This document shows positions 35,717 through 49,539 of a stretch of 64,000 nucleotides of DNA, piece after piece. The notes under the pieces were generated by a model. That model ran no database searches. It saw only the letters and a program-made list of their open reading frames with translations, and was not told the DNA's origin. Numbering within the stretch: position 1 is the first letter of the stretch; each line of letters begins with the position of its first letter. Origin of the DNA: Pseudomonadota bacterium (GTDB lineage: Bacteria > Pseudomonadota > Alphaproteobacteria > Rhizobiales > Aestuariivirgaceae); the NCBI GenBank assembly GCA_020161855.1, contig JAIUNJ010000002.1, positions 186,001 through 250,000 of the forward strand, written 5' to 3'. Both the position numbers and the translations under genes were made by a program.

Positions 35717-38131
35717 TCAACTGACTTTCAGATGCAGGATCGGCTGCCCCGGCGCCAATGTCTCCGCGGCCCTCATGATGCCTTTCGCATCAATGCCGAA
35801 ATGCCGGTAGAGATCGGAGATCGTGCCGGCCTGGCCGAAATGCTCGACACCCAGCGAGCGGGTGCGATGACCATGCACGCTACCGAGCCAGGCGAGCGTC
35901 GCCGGATGGCCATCGAGCACGGTGATCAGGCGGCAGTCCCGCGGCATTTCAGCGAACAAACGCTCGACATGTGAGCGCGCATGGCCGTGACCATGTTCGC
36001 GCGCCCTCTGCGCTGCTGTCCAGCCTGCGTTGAGACGGTCGGCCGAGGTGATGGCCAAGAGCCCGACATCGCGCCGGTATTCTGCCATCAGGCCCACCGC
36101 CTCGATGGCTTCAGGCGCAAGTGCACCTGTGTAGGCGATGACCACTTCGGTGTTGGGCACGGGCTTGCGCATCCAGTACCCGCCATCAATGATGTTGCGG
36201 GCGAGCTCCGGCGTCATTTCACGCGCCGGCTGATCGACCGGCCTTGTGGAAAGCCGCAGGTAGACCGATCCGCCGGTCTGGTCGCGCAGCCAGCTTCGCT
36301 CATCGGGCTTGGCATCGCCATTGCGCTGCATGTAGTCGAAGCCAAAGCGCATGATGACGGCAAGCTCGTCGAGAAAAGCCGGCTCGAAGGAGCACAGGCC
36401 ATCCTGCGCCATGCCGACCAGCGGCGTACCAATCGACTGGTGGGCGCCGCCCTCGGGCGCGAGCGTGACACCGGAGGGCGTGGCCACCAGCATGAAGCGC
36501 GCATCCTGATAGCAGGCGTAGTTCAGCTGATCGGCAGCGCGATAGATGAACGGGTCATAGACCGTGCCGACCGGCAGAAGCCTTTCACCGTTGATGCTGT
36601 GAGAGAGGCCAAGGGCCGAGAGCATCAGGAAAAGGTTGGATTCAGCGATGCCGAGTTCGAAGTGCTGGCCCTTCGGAGAGAACTCCCAGGCATAGGTCGA
36701 GGGGATGCGCTCGGCCTTGAAAGTATCCGCCATGCTCTCGCGCGCGAAGAGGCCGCGCCGGTTCACCCATGGCCCGAGATTGGTGGAGACCGTGACATCG
36801 GGGGCCACGGTGACGATGCGTTGCGCGAAGCCGCTGTTCTCCCGGCCGATCTCGTTGAGGATCTGGCCGAAGCCCATCTGGGTGGAAACCGGCTTGCTGG
36901 CCGGTGCCGGATATTCGAGACGCTCCGGCACGGCGACATTCGGTGCCGACAACCGCCTGCGGCCTGCCGCGAAGAACGGCGCCTGGTCGACCAGCGCCTG
37001 GAGCTTGTCGCCCGGAAGCCGCGCCCCTTCCCACTTGTCCCATTCCTGGCCCGCGCGCACCTTTTGCGCCGTGCGGAAATCCTCAAACTGGGCGGGCGTC
37101 ATCAGGCCGGCGTGATTGTCCTTGTGACCCGCCAGCGGCAAGCCAAAGCCCTTGATCGTGTAGCAGATGAAAAGCGTGGGGCGATCGTGGCTTCCCGCCT
37201 TCTCGAAGGCCTTGAGCAGCGACGGCAGATCATGCCCGCCGAGATTTCCCATGAGGCGGGCCAGTTCCTCATCGGAGCGGCTTTCGATCAGGCGCGTGAC
37301 CGGCCCCTGATCACCGATCTCGTCGAGCAGGCGCTTGCGCCAGGCGGCTCCGCCCTGGAACACCAACGCCGAATAAAGCTGGTTCGGGCAGGAATCGATC
37401 CAGTTGCGGAGCCTGTCACCGCCGGGTTCGGCAAAGGCCTCCTCCTGCAGCGTGCCGTGCTTGACGATCACCACATCCCAGCCGAAGTTGCGGAACATGG
37501 CCTCGAAGCGCTCCCACAATCCCTCGCGCACGACGGCATCGAGAGACTGGCGATTGTAGTCGACAATCCACCAGGTGTTGCGAACGCCGTGCTTCCAACC
37601 CTCGATCAGGGCCTCATAGATGTTGCCCTCATCCATCTCGGCATCGCCGACGAGCGAGATCATCCGGCCTTCGTTGCGGCCCTTCATCCAGCCATGGGCG
37701 GTCACATAATCCTGGGCAAGGCTCGAGAAGAGTGTCTGCGCCACACCGAGGCCGACGGAGCCCGTCGAGAAATCAACGTCATCGATATCCTTGGTGCGCG
37801 ATGGATAGCTCTGCGCGCCACGATAGCCGCGATAGTTTTCCAGCATTTCACGCGTCTGATTGCCGGCGAGATACTGGATGGCATGAAAGATGGGCGAGGC
37901 ATGGGGCTTGACCGCCACGCGATCCTCCGGCCGCAGGATGTCGAAGTAGAGGGCCGTCATGATGGTGGCAAGCGACGCCGATGACGCCTGATGGCCACCG
38001 ACCTTCACCTCATCGGCGGCGCGCACATGATTGGCATGGTGGATCATCCATGTTGCCAGCCAAAGCACGCGGCGTTCGATCTCTGCCAAACCGGCAATCC
38101 GCGCCACTTCGTCCTGATTCTGCTTCGCCAT
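35717..38131 (-). CDS. AceE-like ThDP-dependent E1 / transketolase-family protein
   Basis: An 804-aa thiamine-diphosphate enzyme with the arrangement of homodimeric pyruvate dehydrogenase E1 (AceE). The ThDP motif is VGDAEMDEGN followed by VDYNRQSLDA (about 200–230); HASPIFHAIQYLAGNQ near residue 75 and the C-terminal segment LGVEHFGQAGTISDLYRHFGID fit the AceE type. At about 800 residues it is shorter than E. coli AceE (about 885). It stands alone with no E2/E3 genes, so pyruvate as substrate is likely but not certain; alphaproteobacteria usually also have a heterotetrameric E1. GGGAGG precedes the ATG at 38131. Confidence 0.82.
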   Translation of the reverse strand: MAKQNQDEVARIAGLAEIERRVLWLATWMIHHANHVRAADEVKVGGHQASSASLATIMTALYFDILRPEDRVAVKPHASPIFHAIQYLAGNQTREMLENYRGYRGAQSYPSRTKDIDDVDFSTGSVGLGVAQTLFSSLAQDYVTAHGWMKGRNEGRMISLVGDAEMDEGNIYEALIEGWKHGVRNTWWIVDYNRQSLDAVVREGLWERFEAMFRNFGWDVVIVKHGTLQEEAFAEPGGDRLRNWIDSCPNQLYSALVFQGGAAWRKRLLDEIGDQGPVTRLIESRSDEELARLMGNLGGHDLPSLLKAFEKAGSHDRPTLFICYTIKGFGLPLAGHKDNHAGLMTPAQFEDFRTAQKVRAGQEWDKWEGARLPGDKLQALVDQAPFFAAGRRRLSAPNVAVPERLEYPAPASKPVSTQMGFGQILNEIGRENSGFAQRIVTVAPDVTVSTNLGPWVNRRGLFARESMADTFKAERIPSTYAWEFSPKGQHFELGIAESNLFLMLSALGLSHSINGERLLPVGTVYDPFIYRAADQLNYACYQDARFMLVATPSGVTLAPEGGAHQSIGTPLVGMAQDGLCSFEPAFLDELAVIMRFGFDYMQRNGDAKPDERSWLRDQTGGSVYLRLSTRPVDQPAREMTPELARNIIDGGYWMRKPVPNTEVVIAYTGALAPEAIEAVGLMAEYRRDVGLLAITSADRLNAGWTAAQRAREHGHGHARSHVERLFAEMPRDCRLITVLDGHPATLAWLGSVHGHRTRSLGVEHFGQAGTISDLYRHFGIDAKGIMRAAETLAPGQPILHLKVS

Positions 38132-38275
38132 CCGATAAACCTCCCAGCCGAACAAGGCAGGCCGCATGAAACCCTGCTTGCAGACATTTCCGCAAGGGCT
38201 TTCAGGCGTGGCATCTGCCCGGTTCTTGCATGACAGCAACTGCACACACATGGGCCGCGCGAGAGGCTTTCGCGG

Positions 38276-39412
38276 TCAGAAGCCCGCGCCTGTGGTCATG
38301 CGCCGGAGCAGATCCGTGGCGGCGCAATGGGCCGTCGCAAAACAGGCCTGCAGAAGATAACCGCCCGTCGGCGCATCCCAATCCAGCATCTCGCCCGTGA
38401 CATAGGTGTTTGGAACCTTGCGCAGGCGGAAATGGTCATCAACCTCTTCCCTGGCCACGCCACCTGCCGAGGAAATGGCCCGCCGCAGTTCGAAAGGCCC
38501 CAATGTTTCGAGCCGCACGTGCTTCGGACTTTCGGCACCGCGCTCGCGCATGAGCGCAATGGCGGCTGGCGAGAGGTTGAAGGCCTTGCGCAAGGCGGTG
38601 CTGCGGGAGTCGCCCCTGCGCACCTTGCCAAGCCTTGCCGCCACTTCCGCATCGGTGAGGCCGGGCTTCAGATCAATCTCGACTGCAGCAGGTTCCCGCA
38701 ACTGCCGCGACAATGCGTAGATGGCGCCGCCCTCGATGCCTTCACGCGCCAGCATGAGTTCGCCTCGGCTTTCCGTGCCGCCGACGCGAATAGCGATGTT
38801 CTTGAGTGGCGTGCCCGCGTGACGATCCGCGAAGAGTTGAGACCATGCCACGCGCTGCCTGCCGTTGGAGGAAACGAAGGGCTGCACGGCAACGCCTGCC
38901 TCTGCGAAGGCCTGAAGCCAGGATGCGTCGGATCCAAGCTCGGGCCAGCTGGCGCCGCCAAGCGCCAGAACTGTCGGTGTGTCGTCGAAGCCCTGCCATG
39001 GTGTGTTGCCATGAAAGACCACGCCCTGTTCGGCCAGCTTGCGCAACCAGGCGCGCAAGAGCGGGGAAGCCTTCATGGAGGCGGGAAAGATGCGACCGGA
39101 AGAGCCCGTGAATGTCCTGATCCCGAGCGCCTCGCACCAGGCGACGGTGGCCGATGGCGGAAAGGCCCTGATGGCGGGTTCAAGAAAGGCGCGGTCGCTG
39201 CCGTAGCGCTGCAGGAACTGGTCGAGCGCTTCAGAATGCGTGAGATTGAGACCGCCGCGCCCGGCGAGCAGAAATTTTCGGCCCGGTGACGGCCGGTGAT
39301 CGATGAGCGTCACGCGCGCGCCGCCAGCGGAGAGAATGTCCGCCGCCATCAGGCCCGCTGGGCCTGCGCCCACTATGCGCACCTGCATGAGATTGCTATC
39401 CGCGACAGTCAT
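38276..39412 (-). CDS. FAD-dependent oxidoreductase, HI0933/BaiN family
   Basis: A 378-aa flavoprotein (TIGR03862-type). The dinucleotide motif GAGPAGLMAADILSAGG begins at about residue 14, followed by GRKFLLAGRGGLNLTHSE (about 48–65), a motif found in the HI0933/BaiN family; LALGGASWPELGSDASW (about 150) and the C-terminal GEMLDWDAPTGGYLLQACF are also typical. The physiological substrate is unknown. The ATG at 39412 is followed by six residues before the fold. Confidence 0.9.
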   Translation of the reverse strand: MTVADSNLMQVRIVGAGPAGLMAADILSAGGARVTLIDHRPSPGRKFLLAGRGGLNLTHSEALDQFLQRYGSDRAFLEPAIRAFPPSATVAWCEALGIRTFTGSSGRIFPASMKASPLLRAWLRKLAEQGVVFHGNTPWQGFDDTPTVLALGGASWPELGSDASWLQAFAEAGVAVQPFVSSNGRQRVAWSQLFADRHAGTPLKNIAIRVGGTESRGELMLAREGIEGGAIYALSRQLREPAAVEIDLKPGLTDAEVAARLGKVRRGDSRSTALRKAFNLSPAAIALMRERGAESPKHVRLETLGPFELRRAISSAGGVAREEVDDHFRLRKVPNTYVTGEMLDWDAPTGGYLLQACFATAHCAATDLLRRMTTGAGF

Positions 39413-39427
39413 CGCCGCGGAGGCTTA

Positions 39428-39928
39428 TCAGCGGTCAGACCGGTTGACGAGGCATTTGCGCTCCTCGCCCGAGAAGGACGTGTAGGTGCCGGTCTCGCGA
39501 TTGAAGCTTGCGTATTTGCGGTCACAGTAATCGAGCCAGGCCTGGCTGCCCGGGGCCAGCTTGCCCCTGGTCTTGCGGGCGGCCTGCTTCTTGGTGGCGG
39601 GCTCCGGAGCATCGCCATAGATCGAGGCTTCCTGCGCCGAGTCGTCGGAAGGGGCGGGCAGCTTCGGTTTGGGTTTTGGTTTGGGCTTTGGTTGCGGCGG
39701 CGGTGGCTCGGCTGCAGCCGTGGTGGTGGTGGCAGCGGCGGCTGCGGCAGGCGTGAACTGCAGCAGGCAGGCATCCTTGGCGATCTCGAAGCGATGTTTC
39801 CAGATCACCTCCTCGCGGCGACCGGCATCAGCAAAGTCGCGGGCATAGGCGGCGCAATAATCCTCGGCAGCGGCCATCGCCTGCGGCGACGCCAGGCACA
39901 GAAAGACAAGGCCGATCAGACGCCGCAC
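39428..39928 (-). CDS. secreted BA14K-like protein with Pro-Lys linker
   Basis: A 166-aa exported protein starting at a GTG (39928) with GGAGA six bases upstream. The signal peptide is RRLIGLVFLCLASPQAMA. An N-terminal Cys-containing region (DYCAAYARDF and DACLLQF) is joined through poly-Ala/Thr and a PKPKPKPKPK linker to a C-terminal stretch (LDYCDRKYASFNRETGTYT, then ERKC) that resembles the BA14K motif of Rhizobiales envelope proteins. Function unknown. The upstream frame to 40186 is antisense to the GNAT gene and not used. Confidence 0.72.
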   Translation of the reverse strand: MRRLIGLVFLCLASPQAMAAAEDYCAAYARDFADAGRREEVIWKHRFEIAKDACLLQFTPAAAAAATTTTAAAEPPPPQPKPKPKPKPKLPAPSDDSAQEASIYGDAPEPATKKQAARKTRGKLAPGSQAWLDYCDRKYASFNRETGTYTSFSGEERKCLVNRSDR

Positions 39929-40043
39929 GGTTTTCTCCGAAATGATTGCCAATGGACCACGAAACTTGCGCCGGAATGTGGCCCTGCTTGGGCGGGAGGC
40001 GGGAAACACCATGACCGGCCAGATCCCTTCTCGATCACACTGC

Positions 40044-40604
40044 TCAGTAAGGCAGATCGAAATACTGCGCCGCAGTGATGCGGAAAATGATGACCGGCTC
40101 GAAGCGGCCCTGCCCGATGGCGTAATCCGCATGCTTGCCCACTTCCTGCATGCCGATGTGCTTGGCAACGGCAGCCGAAGCGCCATTGGCCGTCATAACC
40201 TTGCACCAGAGGTTCTGGGCCTTCATGCGCTCGAAACCGAGGCCGAGGAGCGCCCGGCCGATTTCGGTGCCGAGCCCCATGGACCACATGGCCGGATGGA
40301 CGCCCCAGCCGATCTCGCAGCCCTGGCCGGGGTGAACAATGATGAAGCCTTCGCCCACAACCTCACCGCTGAGTTTCTCTTCCGAGGCCAGATGGTAAAC
40401 TTGGCGGCGCATGTCGCCCTGCACGGCCACCTGGCGGCGGACGAACTCCTGCACGGCCGCGTCATCCTTGAGGCGGTGGGCAATGTGCTTCTGGTAGCGC
40501 GGCTGGGTCATGAAGCTGGCCAGGTAACGGGCATCGGCGCTGCGTATTTCACGCAAAACGAGGTTTGGCGTTTCGATTGCCGGCAAGGTCAGAAGCGTGG
40601 CCAT
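40044..40604 (-). CDS. GNAT acetyltransferase (RimJ/RimL type)
   Basis: A 186-aa acetyl-CoA-dependent N-acetyltransferase. It opens with IETPNLVLREIRSADARYLASFM, normal for the RimJ/RimL branch; the acetyl-CoA motif region GWGVHPAMWSMGLGTEIGRALLGLGFE (about 105–131) is intact, followed by NGASAAVAKHIGM. The substrate, perhaps a protein N terminus or a small amine, is unknown. Upstream lies a leader with a strong terminator and possible antiterminator, so its expression may be attenuated. Confidence 0.87.
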   Translation of the reverse strand: MATLLTLPAIETPNLVLREIRSADARYLASFMTQPRYQKHIAHRLKDDAAVQEFVRRQVAVQGDMRRQVYHLASEEKLSGEVVGEGFIIVHPGQGCEIGWGVHPAMWSMGLGTEIGRALLGLGFERMKAQNLWCKVMTANGASAAVAKHIGMQEVGKHADYAIGQGRFEPVIIFRITAAQYFDLPY

Positions 40605-40946
40605 GACTCACCATACATTAACGGCCCGTCATTGGGAATTGGAAGCCAAGGGCTTGGTGTATGGGTTTGTTATGGCTGATGTTTCGGCGCGGCAGGCCTC
40701 GATGCACCGGCAAAGCGGCCCAGAATCAGCCAAAAAGGCTCCAGGGCGCACTCGCCACACGGAGCCTTTTCAAGACCTTATCAGCCTTCGGCTTGCAGGG
40801 ATCAGGGCTTCTGCTTTCAAAGGGCGACTGCGCACCTTCTGGGTGGTATGCGCAGCCGCTCTATCGTCATGGAGCGGAATGGAACTGTGCAGGCGGAGTC
40901 ATTGTTCGAGACCTCTCTGCTTCAAGTTTCAAAAGGCTAACACGGG
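40605..40946. other. structured non-coding region upstream of GNAT
   Basis: About 340 bp with no supportable gene. It contains a strong bidirectional terminator (40732–40770). On the minus strand there is a second copy of AGCCTTTT (40931–40938) that could pair with the terminator arm, and a hairpin with CTGCGCA/TGCGCAG arms around 40840. A plus-strand open frame here spans the terminator and the repeat, and looks spurious. Confidence 0.45.
40732..40770. terminator. bidirectional intrinsic terminator
   Basis: AAAAGGCTCC (40733–40742) and GGAGCCTTTT (40761–40770) make a perfect 10-bp stem with an inner GGCG/CGCC stem, and T-runs on both strands. On the minus strand it lies 128 bases before the GNAT start. 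Confidence 0.85.
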
Positions 40947-43352
<2,406 letters not shown>

Positions 43353-43522
43353 GGAGGCGGAGAAGTAGCGGCCTTCGACTACCACTCATCGAGAAATCAC
43401 CTTCAGCCTGAACCGGGAACGGGGCAAATGGGAGCTCCCAACACGGCGCCTCGTGAGGCTAGAAACGACTTGTTTTGCGCCCTGCGGTTACGAGCATCAA
43501 CGTGGGCGCCTAGCTCGGGTGT

Positions 43523-43552
43523 TTGACAAATGCGGTCATTCCAGTTTCGTAT
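43523..43552 (+). promoter_or_regulatory. possible promoter of the GT61 gene
   Basis: TTGACA (43523–43528), 18 bases, TCGTAT (43547–43552), in the 258-bp gap before the GT61 gene. The -35 is perfect and the -10 weak. Nothing else can be supported in this gap. Confidence 0.4.
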
Positions 43553-43610
43553 TTCTGACGGTCCGGCCGCGACTTGCGGTCGGCAAACGCAATGACACAG
43601 GAGTGCTAAC

Positions 43611-44723
43611 TTGCCATCGGTGGATATTACTTCAGCCGAACTTCTGGATGATCCAGGGGCGAGAACCAGCGCCAGAGTTTTCAGAATGGAGATTCTTGCC
43701 GGCGGACAGAGAATTCCTGCGCCGCAGTATCTCTGGGCGACCGATTCAATTGCCGGCATCGACAGCTCCGTCGCACCTGCACTTCACCTTTATTTTGCGA
43801 ATGACGTGCTGCTGCATGGCCCCGCCGTCCTTCAGTCTGGCGGGGAACGGCTTGCTTCAAACAGCATAAATCCACCTTACGTGGACGACTACATTGAGAC
43901 AGGCGAGTTCTACCGGCACTACGGGGGCAACTATCTTCCGTTGGAAGAGAGTCGAAAACTACCACAAATCAATGTTGGCCAGTGTTTTGTTGTCCACCAT
44001 TTTAACTACGCCGTTTATGGCCATGCGCTGCTTGAAATTTTGCCCAAGCTCTTCGTCATTCGCCAACTGCCTCAGCTGAGTCAGATACCAATTCTGGTTC
44101 CGGCCCGATGTCCCGGCTGGTATCTTGCACTGGTCAAACTGGTGTGCCCCAGATCACCGTTGCTGATCTACGATCCCAAGCTTCATAGCGTCAGGATTGG
44201 ACGCGCTATTCTGCCTCCCTGGGGTGGGGGAGACAAATATCTGGTGCATCCCTTTCTGATCGATCAGTGCCGGAAACTCCTGGCAACCGTCAGATCAGGA
44301 AAGCCGTTCAATGCAACCCGCCTGTTGCTGCTGCGCAATCAGCCTCACAGCTTTCGGTTGCTGGAGAACCAACGTGAAATCGAGATGGCTTGCCAACCGC
44401 TGGGCTTCATTCCAGTTTATCCGGAGAAGCTGTCCTTTTCCGATCAGGCGCAACTCTTTGAATCTGCAGAACTCATCGTTGGCGAGTTTGGCAGCGCACT
44501 ACACAATTGCATTTTCTCCAAGCCGGGCACAAAGATCGTCGCGCTCAATCGCCTAAATGAACTGCAGGATCTGATCGCAGCTGTTGGCAAACAGAAGATC
44601 GGCTATGTGCTCCCGGTCGGTGGACGCCCGGTTCTCTTCGATGACTATCGGGAAGAGACGCTTAGGTATCGCGTTGATGTGCAGGAACTCATCACAAAGC
44701 TTCAATCGCTGACCAGTACCTAA
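43611..44723 (+). CDS. glycosyltransferase family 61 (DUF563) protein
   Basis: A 370-aa GT61-type protein. The diagnostic C-terminal region FESAELIVGEFGSALHNCIFSKPG (about 283–306) matches the family pattern in which an acidic residue, Gly and His precede an FxxPG turn; HFNYAVYGHALLEILPKL near 130 is the N-terminal conserved part. A TTG start at 43611 is supported by AGGAG seven bases upstream; an internal ATG at 43686 is the alternative. Donor and acceptor are unknown. It probably works with the WbsX protein on the same glycan. Confidence 0.84.
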   Translation: MPSVDITSAELLDDPGARTSARVFRMEILAGGQRIPAPQYLWATDSIAGIDSSVAPALHLYFANDVLLHGPAVLQSGGERLASNSINPPYVDDYIETGEFYRHYGGNYLPLEESRKLPQINVGQCFVVHHFNYAVYGHALLEILPKLFVIRQLPQLSQIPILVPARCPGWYLALVKLVCPRSPLLIYDPKLHSVRIGRAILPPWGGGDKYLVHPFLIDQCRKLLATVRSGKPFNATRLLLLRNQPHSFRLLENQREIEMACQPLGFIPVYPEKLSFSDQAQLFESAELIVGEFGSALHNCIFSKPGTKIVALNRLNELQDLIAAVGKQKIGYVLPVGGRPVLFDDYREETLRYRVDVQELITKLQSLTST

Positions 44724-44753
44724 GGCAGTGCCGTACGCGCACAGAGGCCCCCA

Positions 44754-47025
<2,272 letters not shown>

Positions 47026-47027
47026 CT

Positions 47028-47052
47028 ATTGTTTAGAATTGTTCTAAACAAT
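47028..47052. promoter_or_regulatory. ICE/Irr-type operator at katG
   Basis: Two perfect 11-bp arms, ATTGTTTAGAA and its inverse, around a 3-base centre; the core TTTAGAA-N3-TTCTAAA is the iron-control element bound by Irr in Rhizobiales. On the minus strand it abuts a possible -10 (TTTATT, 47050–47055) with TTGCCA at 47072–47077, so bound protein would block katG transcription. Confidence 0.75.
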
Positions 47053-47157
47053 AAAGCTGCGCTGCGCCAATTGGCAAGGTCAAACTTGTCGCGGCACGAC
47101 AGCGTCCCGAACCTCACCCCTGCAACACTCTTGCGGCGGATTGCAGCCGTTCAATGA

Positions 47158-47184
47158 CAAAGGGCGCTCCTTTCGGGAGCGCCC
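47158..47184 (-). terminator. terminator after aqpZ
   Basis: GGGCGCTCC (47162–47170) and GGAGCGCCC (47176–47184) form a perfect 9-bp stem with a 5-base loop, 24 bases past the aqpZ stop; a short TTT follows on the minus strand. Confidence 0.75.
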
Positions 47185-47208
47185 CTGCCGCTTCAATCAG
47201 ATCAGTCT

Positions 47209-47895
47209 TCAATCATCGCTCAGCAGTGCCTTGTGAATGACAGCACCAATCACTGCGCCGGCCACCGGCGCAACAATAAAGGCCCAGAGCTGCTGCAGGG
47301 CCCAGCCCTCCGCAAACAGCGCCACGCCCAGCGAACGCGCCGGATTGACCGAAGTGTTCGATACCGGAATCGAGATCAGATGGATCAGAGTCAGCGCCAG
47401 GCCGATGGCGATGGGGGCAAAGCCTGCAGGTGCGGCCTTCGCGGTGCTGCCGAGGATCACGATGAGGAAACCTGCCGTCAGCACCACTTCCGTGAGCAGC
47501 ACGGCGAACAGCGAGAATTTTCCGGGTGAATGATCGCCATAGCCATTTGAGGCAAAGCCACCCAGGGCACCGGCGTCGGCCTTGCCGGTGGCGATAACGT
47601 AGAGCACCAGCGCAGCGAGAATGGCGCCAAGGCACTGTGCGATCACATAGCCCGGCAGATCACGCCAGGCGAAGCGCCCCGCCGTGGCGAGACCTACAGA
47701 GACGGCAGGATTGAAATGGCCGCCCGATACATGGCCAACGGCATAGGCCATGGTGAGCACGGTGAGGCCGAAGGCCAGTGCAACACCGGCAAAGCCGATG
47801 CCAAGCCCCGGAAAGGCCGCCGCCAGCACGGCACTGCCGCAGCCACCGAATACCAGCCAGAATGTGCCGAAGAGCTCGGCTGCAAGTTTTTTCAT
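47209..47895 (-). CDS. aqpZ: aquaporin Z
   Basis: A 228-aa six-helix water channel. Both NPA boxes are present: [13 protein letters not shown] (about 65) and [10 protein letters not shown] (about 185), the latter with the Arg of the selectivity filter. The ATG at 47895 gives the standard start [23 protein letters not shown]; the frame upstream to 47976 is not conserved-looking. It has its own terminator and lies upstream of katG in the same direction, 191 bp away. Confidence 0.96.
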   Translation of the reverse strand: MKKLAAELFGTFWLVFGGCGSAVLAAAFPGLGIGFAGVALAFGLTVLTMAYAVGHVSGGHFNPAVSVGLATAGRFAWRDLPGYVIAQCLGAILAALVLYVIATGKADAGALGGFASNGYGDHSPGKFSLFAVLLTEVVLTAGFLIVILGSTAKAAPAGFAPIAIGLALTLIHLISIPVSNTSVNPARSLGVALFAEGWALQQLWAFIVAPVAGAVIGAVIHKALLSDD

Positions 47896-48022
47896 GGTTG
47901 TAGTTCCCCAGTCTATCTTCACTTCCCGTAGAATCACGGTGCCGCATTTATAGGCGGCACAGCCTGCAGGGGCCAACGCCCCGGCCGGGCCGGCGAGAGT
48001 TGACCACGCGGCAATTGCCGGT

Positions 48023-48051
48023 TTGACTCTTGTCCGTGATGCTCCTATTTG
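48023..48051 (+). promoter_or_regulatory. sigma70-type promoter of the helicase gene
   Basis: TTGACT (48023–48028), 17 bases and TATTTG (48046–48051). Start of transcription near 48058 would leave a leader of about 78 bases before the ATG, as is common for cold-responsive DEAD-box genes. Confidence 0.6.
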
Positions 48052-48135
48052 CGGCCTGTATTCAGGCGCTTCGGCCCAGGCGAGCCCTTAACGCCCTGAC
48101 AAAATCCCTGATCGCCCAGGTCACTTCGCACCCGC

Positions 48136-49539
48136 ATGAGTTTCTCCGAGCTCGGACTGAGCCCCAAAGTTCTCGAAGCCGTCGCACAAGCCGGCTTCAC
48201 CCAGCCAACGGCCATCCAGGCCGAGGCCATTCCCCACGCCCTCGCCCGCCGCGATGTTCTTGGCCTTGCCCAGACCGGCTCCGGCAAGACGGCAGCCTTC
48301 GTGCTTCCCATGCTGACGCTGCTCGAAAAGGGCCGCGCCCGCGCGCGCATGCCGCGCACACTCATCCTCGAACCGACACGCGAACTTGCGGTCCAGGTTC
48401 AGGAGGCTTTCGAGTCTCTCGGCAAGCAGCACAAGCTGACGGTTGCACTGCTGATCGGCGGCGTGGCCTTCGAACCGCAAGCCGCCAAGATCGACCGCGG
48501 CGCCGACGTCGTCATCGCCACGCCCGGCCGCCTGCTCGACCACTTCGAACGCGGCAAGCTCCTGCTGACCGGTGTTGAACTTCTCGTCATCGACGAAGCA
48601 GACCGCATGCTCGACATGGGTTTCATCCCGGACATCGAACGCATCTGCAAGCTCCTTCCTTTCACCCGCCAGACGCTGTTCTTCTCGGCCACAATGCCGT
48701 CGGAAATCCAGCGGCTCACGGCGCAGTTCCTGCACAATCCGGTGCAGGTGGAAACAGCGCGTGTGTCCTCCACGGCGTCGACGATCAGCCAGTTTGCCGT
48801 CAAGGTGCCGCACGATCCCAAGGCCAAGCGCGACGCGTTGCGCAGCCTGATCCGCAGCCAGGACAACATCAAGAACGCCATCATCTTCGCCAACCGCAAG
48901 ACGACGGTGGCCCTGCTCGAGAAGTCTCTGCGCAAGCACGGCTTCAACGCTGGTGCCCTGCACGGCGACATGGACCAGAGTTCGCGCCTGAAGATGCTGA
49001 CGGCCTTCCGCGCCTCGGAGGTCACCTTCCTGATTGCCTCCGACGTGGCTGCCCGCGGCCTCGACATTCCGGAAGTGAGCCACGTCTTCAACTTTGATGT
49101 GCCGATCCATTCGGAAGACTATGTGCACCGTATCGGGCGCACGGGCCGTGCCGGCCGTGAAGGCCATGCCTATATGCTGGTGACGCGCGAAGACACAAAG
49201 CACTTCAAGGCCATCGAGGACCTGATCAAGAAGCAGATCGAATGGTTCAGCACCGGTGCGCCCGTTGCCGAAGATGCTCCGGCTACGGAAGAATCAGGTG
49301 AGCGCCGGGAACGCCGCGGGCAGAGACCGCGCCGCCAGGAGCGCAGCGAGCCGCGCCCTCCCCGCTCTGCCGAACAACAGCCGCGGACGCAGGCGGCCAA
49401 GCCGCAAGGGCCGAAGCCCGAGCGCGAACGCCAGCAGGGCCGCCGCGAGAAGCTCGATGACGCGCCGGATCATTCCGGCTTCACGCAGGGCACCCTGCCC
49501 GCCTTTCTGAGCAAGTCGGTGCGCGCCAGCACCGGCTGA
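48136..49539 (+). CDS. rhlE: DEAD-box RNA helicase (RhlE-like)
   Basis: A 467-aa ATP-dependent RNA helicase. Motifs in order: Q motif GFTQPTAIQAEAIP (about 17–30), Walker A AQTGSGKTA (about 45), PTRELA (about 80), TPGRLLDH, DEADRM (about 155), SAT (about 187), then IIFANRKT, ARGLDIPEV and HRIGRTGRAG (about 335). The C-terminal 90 residues are a basic, Arg/Pro/Gln-rich tail, typical of RhlE proteins that act in ribosome assembly or RNA decay. Own promoter at 48023–48051. Confidence 0.95.
   Translation: MSFSELGLSPKVLEAVAQAGFTQPTAIQAEAIPHALARRDVLGLAQTGSGKTAAFVLPMLTLLEKGRARARMPRTLILEPTRELAVQVQEAFESLGKQHKLTVALLIGGVAFEPQAAKIDRGADVVIATPGRLLDHFERGKLLLTGVELLVIDEADRMLDMGFIPDIERICKLLPFTRQTLFFSATMPSEIQRLTAQFLHNPVQVETARVSSTASTISQFAVKVPHDPKAKRDALRSLIRSQDNIKNAIIFANRKTTVALLEKSLRKHGFNAGALHGDMDQSSRLKMLTAFRASEVTFLIASDVAARGLDIPEVSHVFNFDVPIHSEDYVHRIGRTGRAGREGHAYMLVTREDTKHFKAIEDLIKKQIEWFSTGAPVAEDAPATEESGERRERRGQRPRRQERSEPRPPRSAEQQPRTQAAKPQGPKPERERQQGRREKLDDAPDHSGFTQGTLPAFLSKSVRASTG

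Noticed and set aside
35981..37984. 667-codon plus-strand frame opposite the AceE-like gene
   Set aside because: Shadow of a strongly supported ThDP enzyme gene; no motifs or ribosome site.
39660..39750. Short tandem repeat as a regulatory or CRISPR-like element
   Set aside because: It encodes the Pro-Lys and poly-Ala/Thr linker of a secreted protein; no spacer structure is present. No CRISPR array was seen anywhere in the window.
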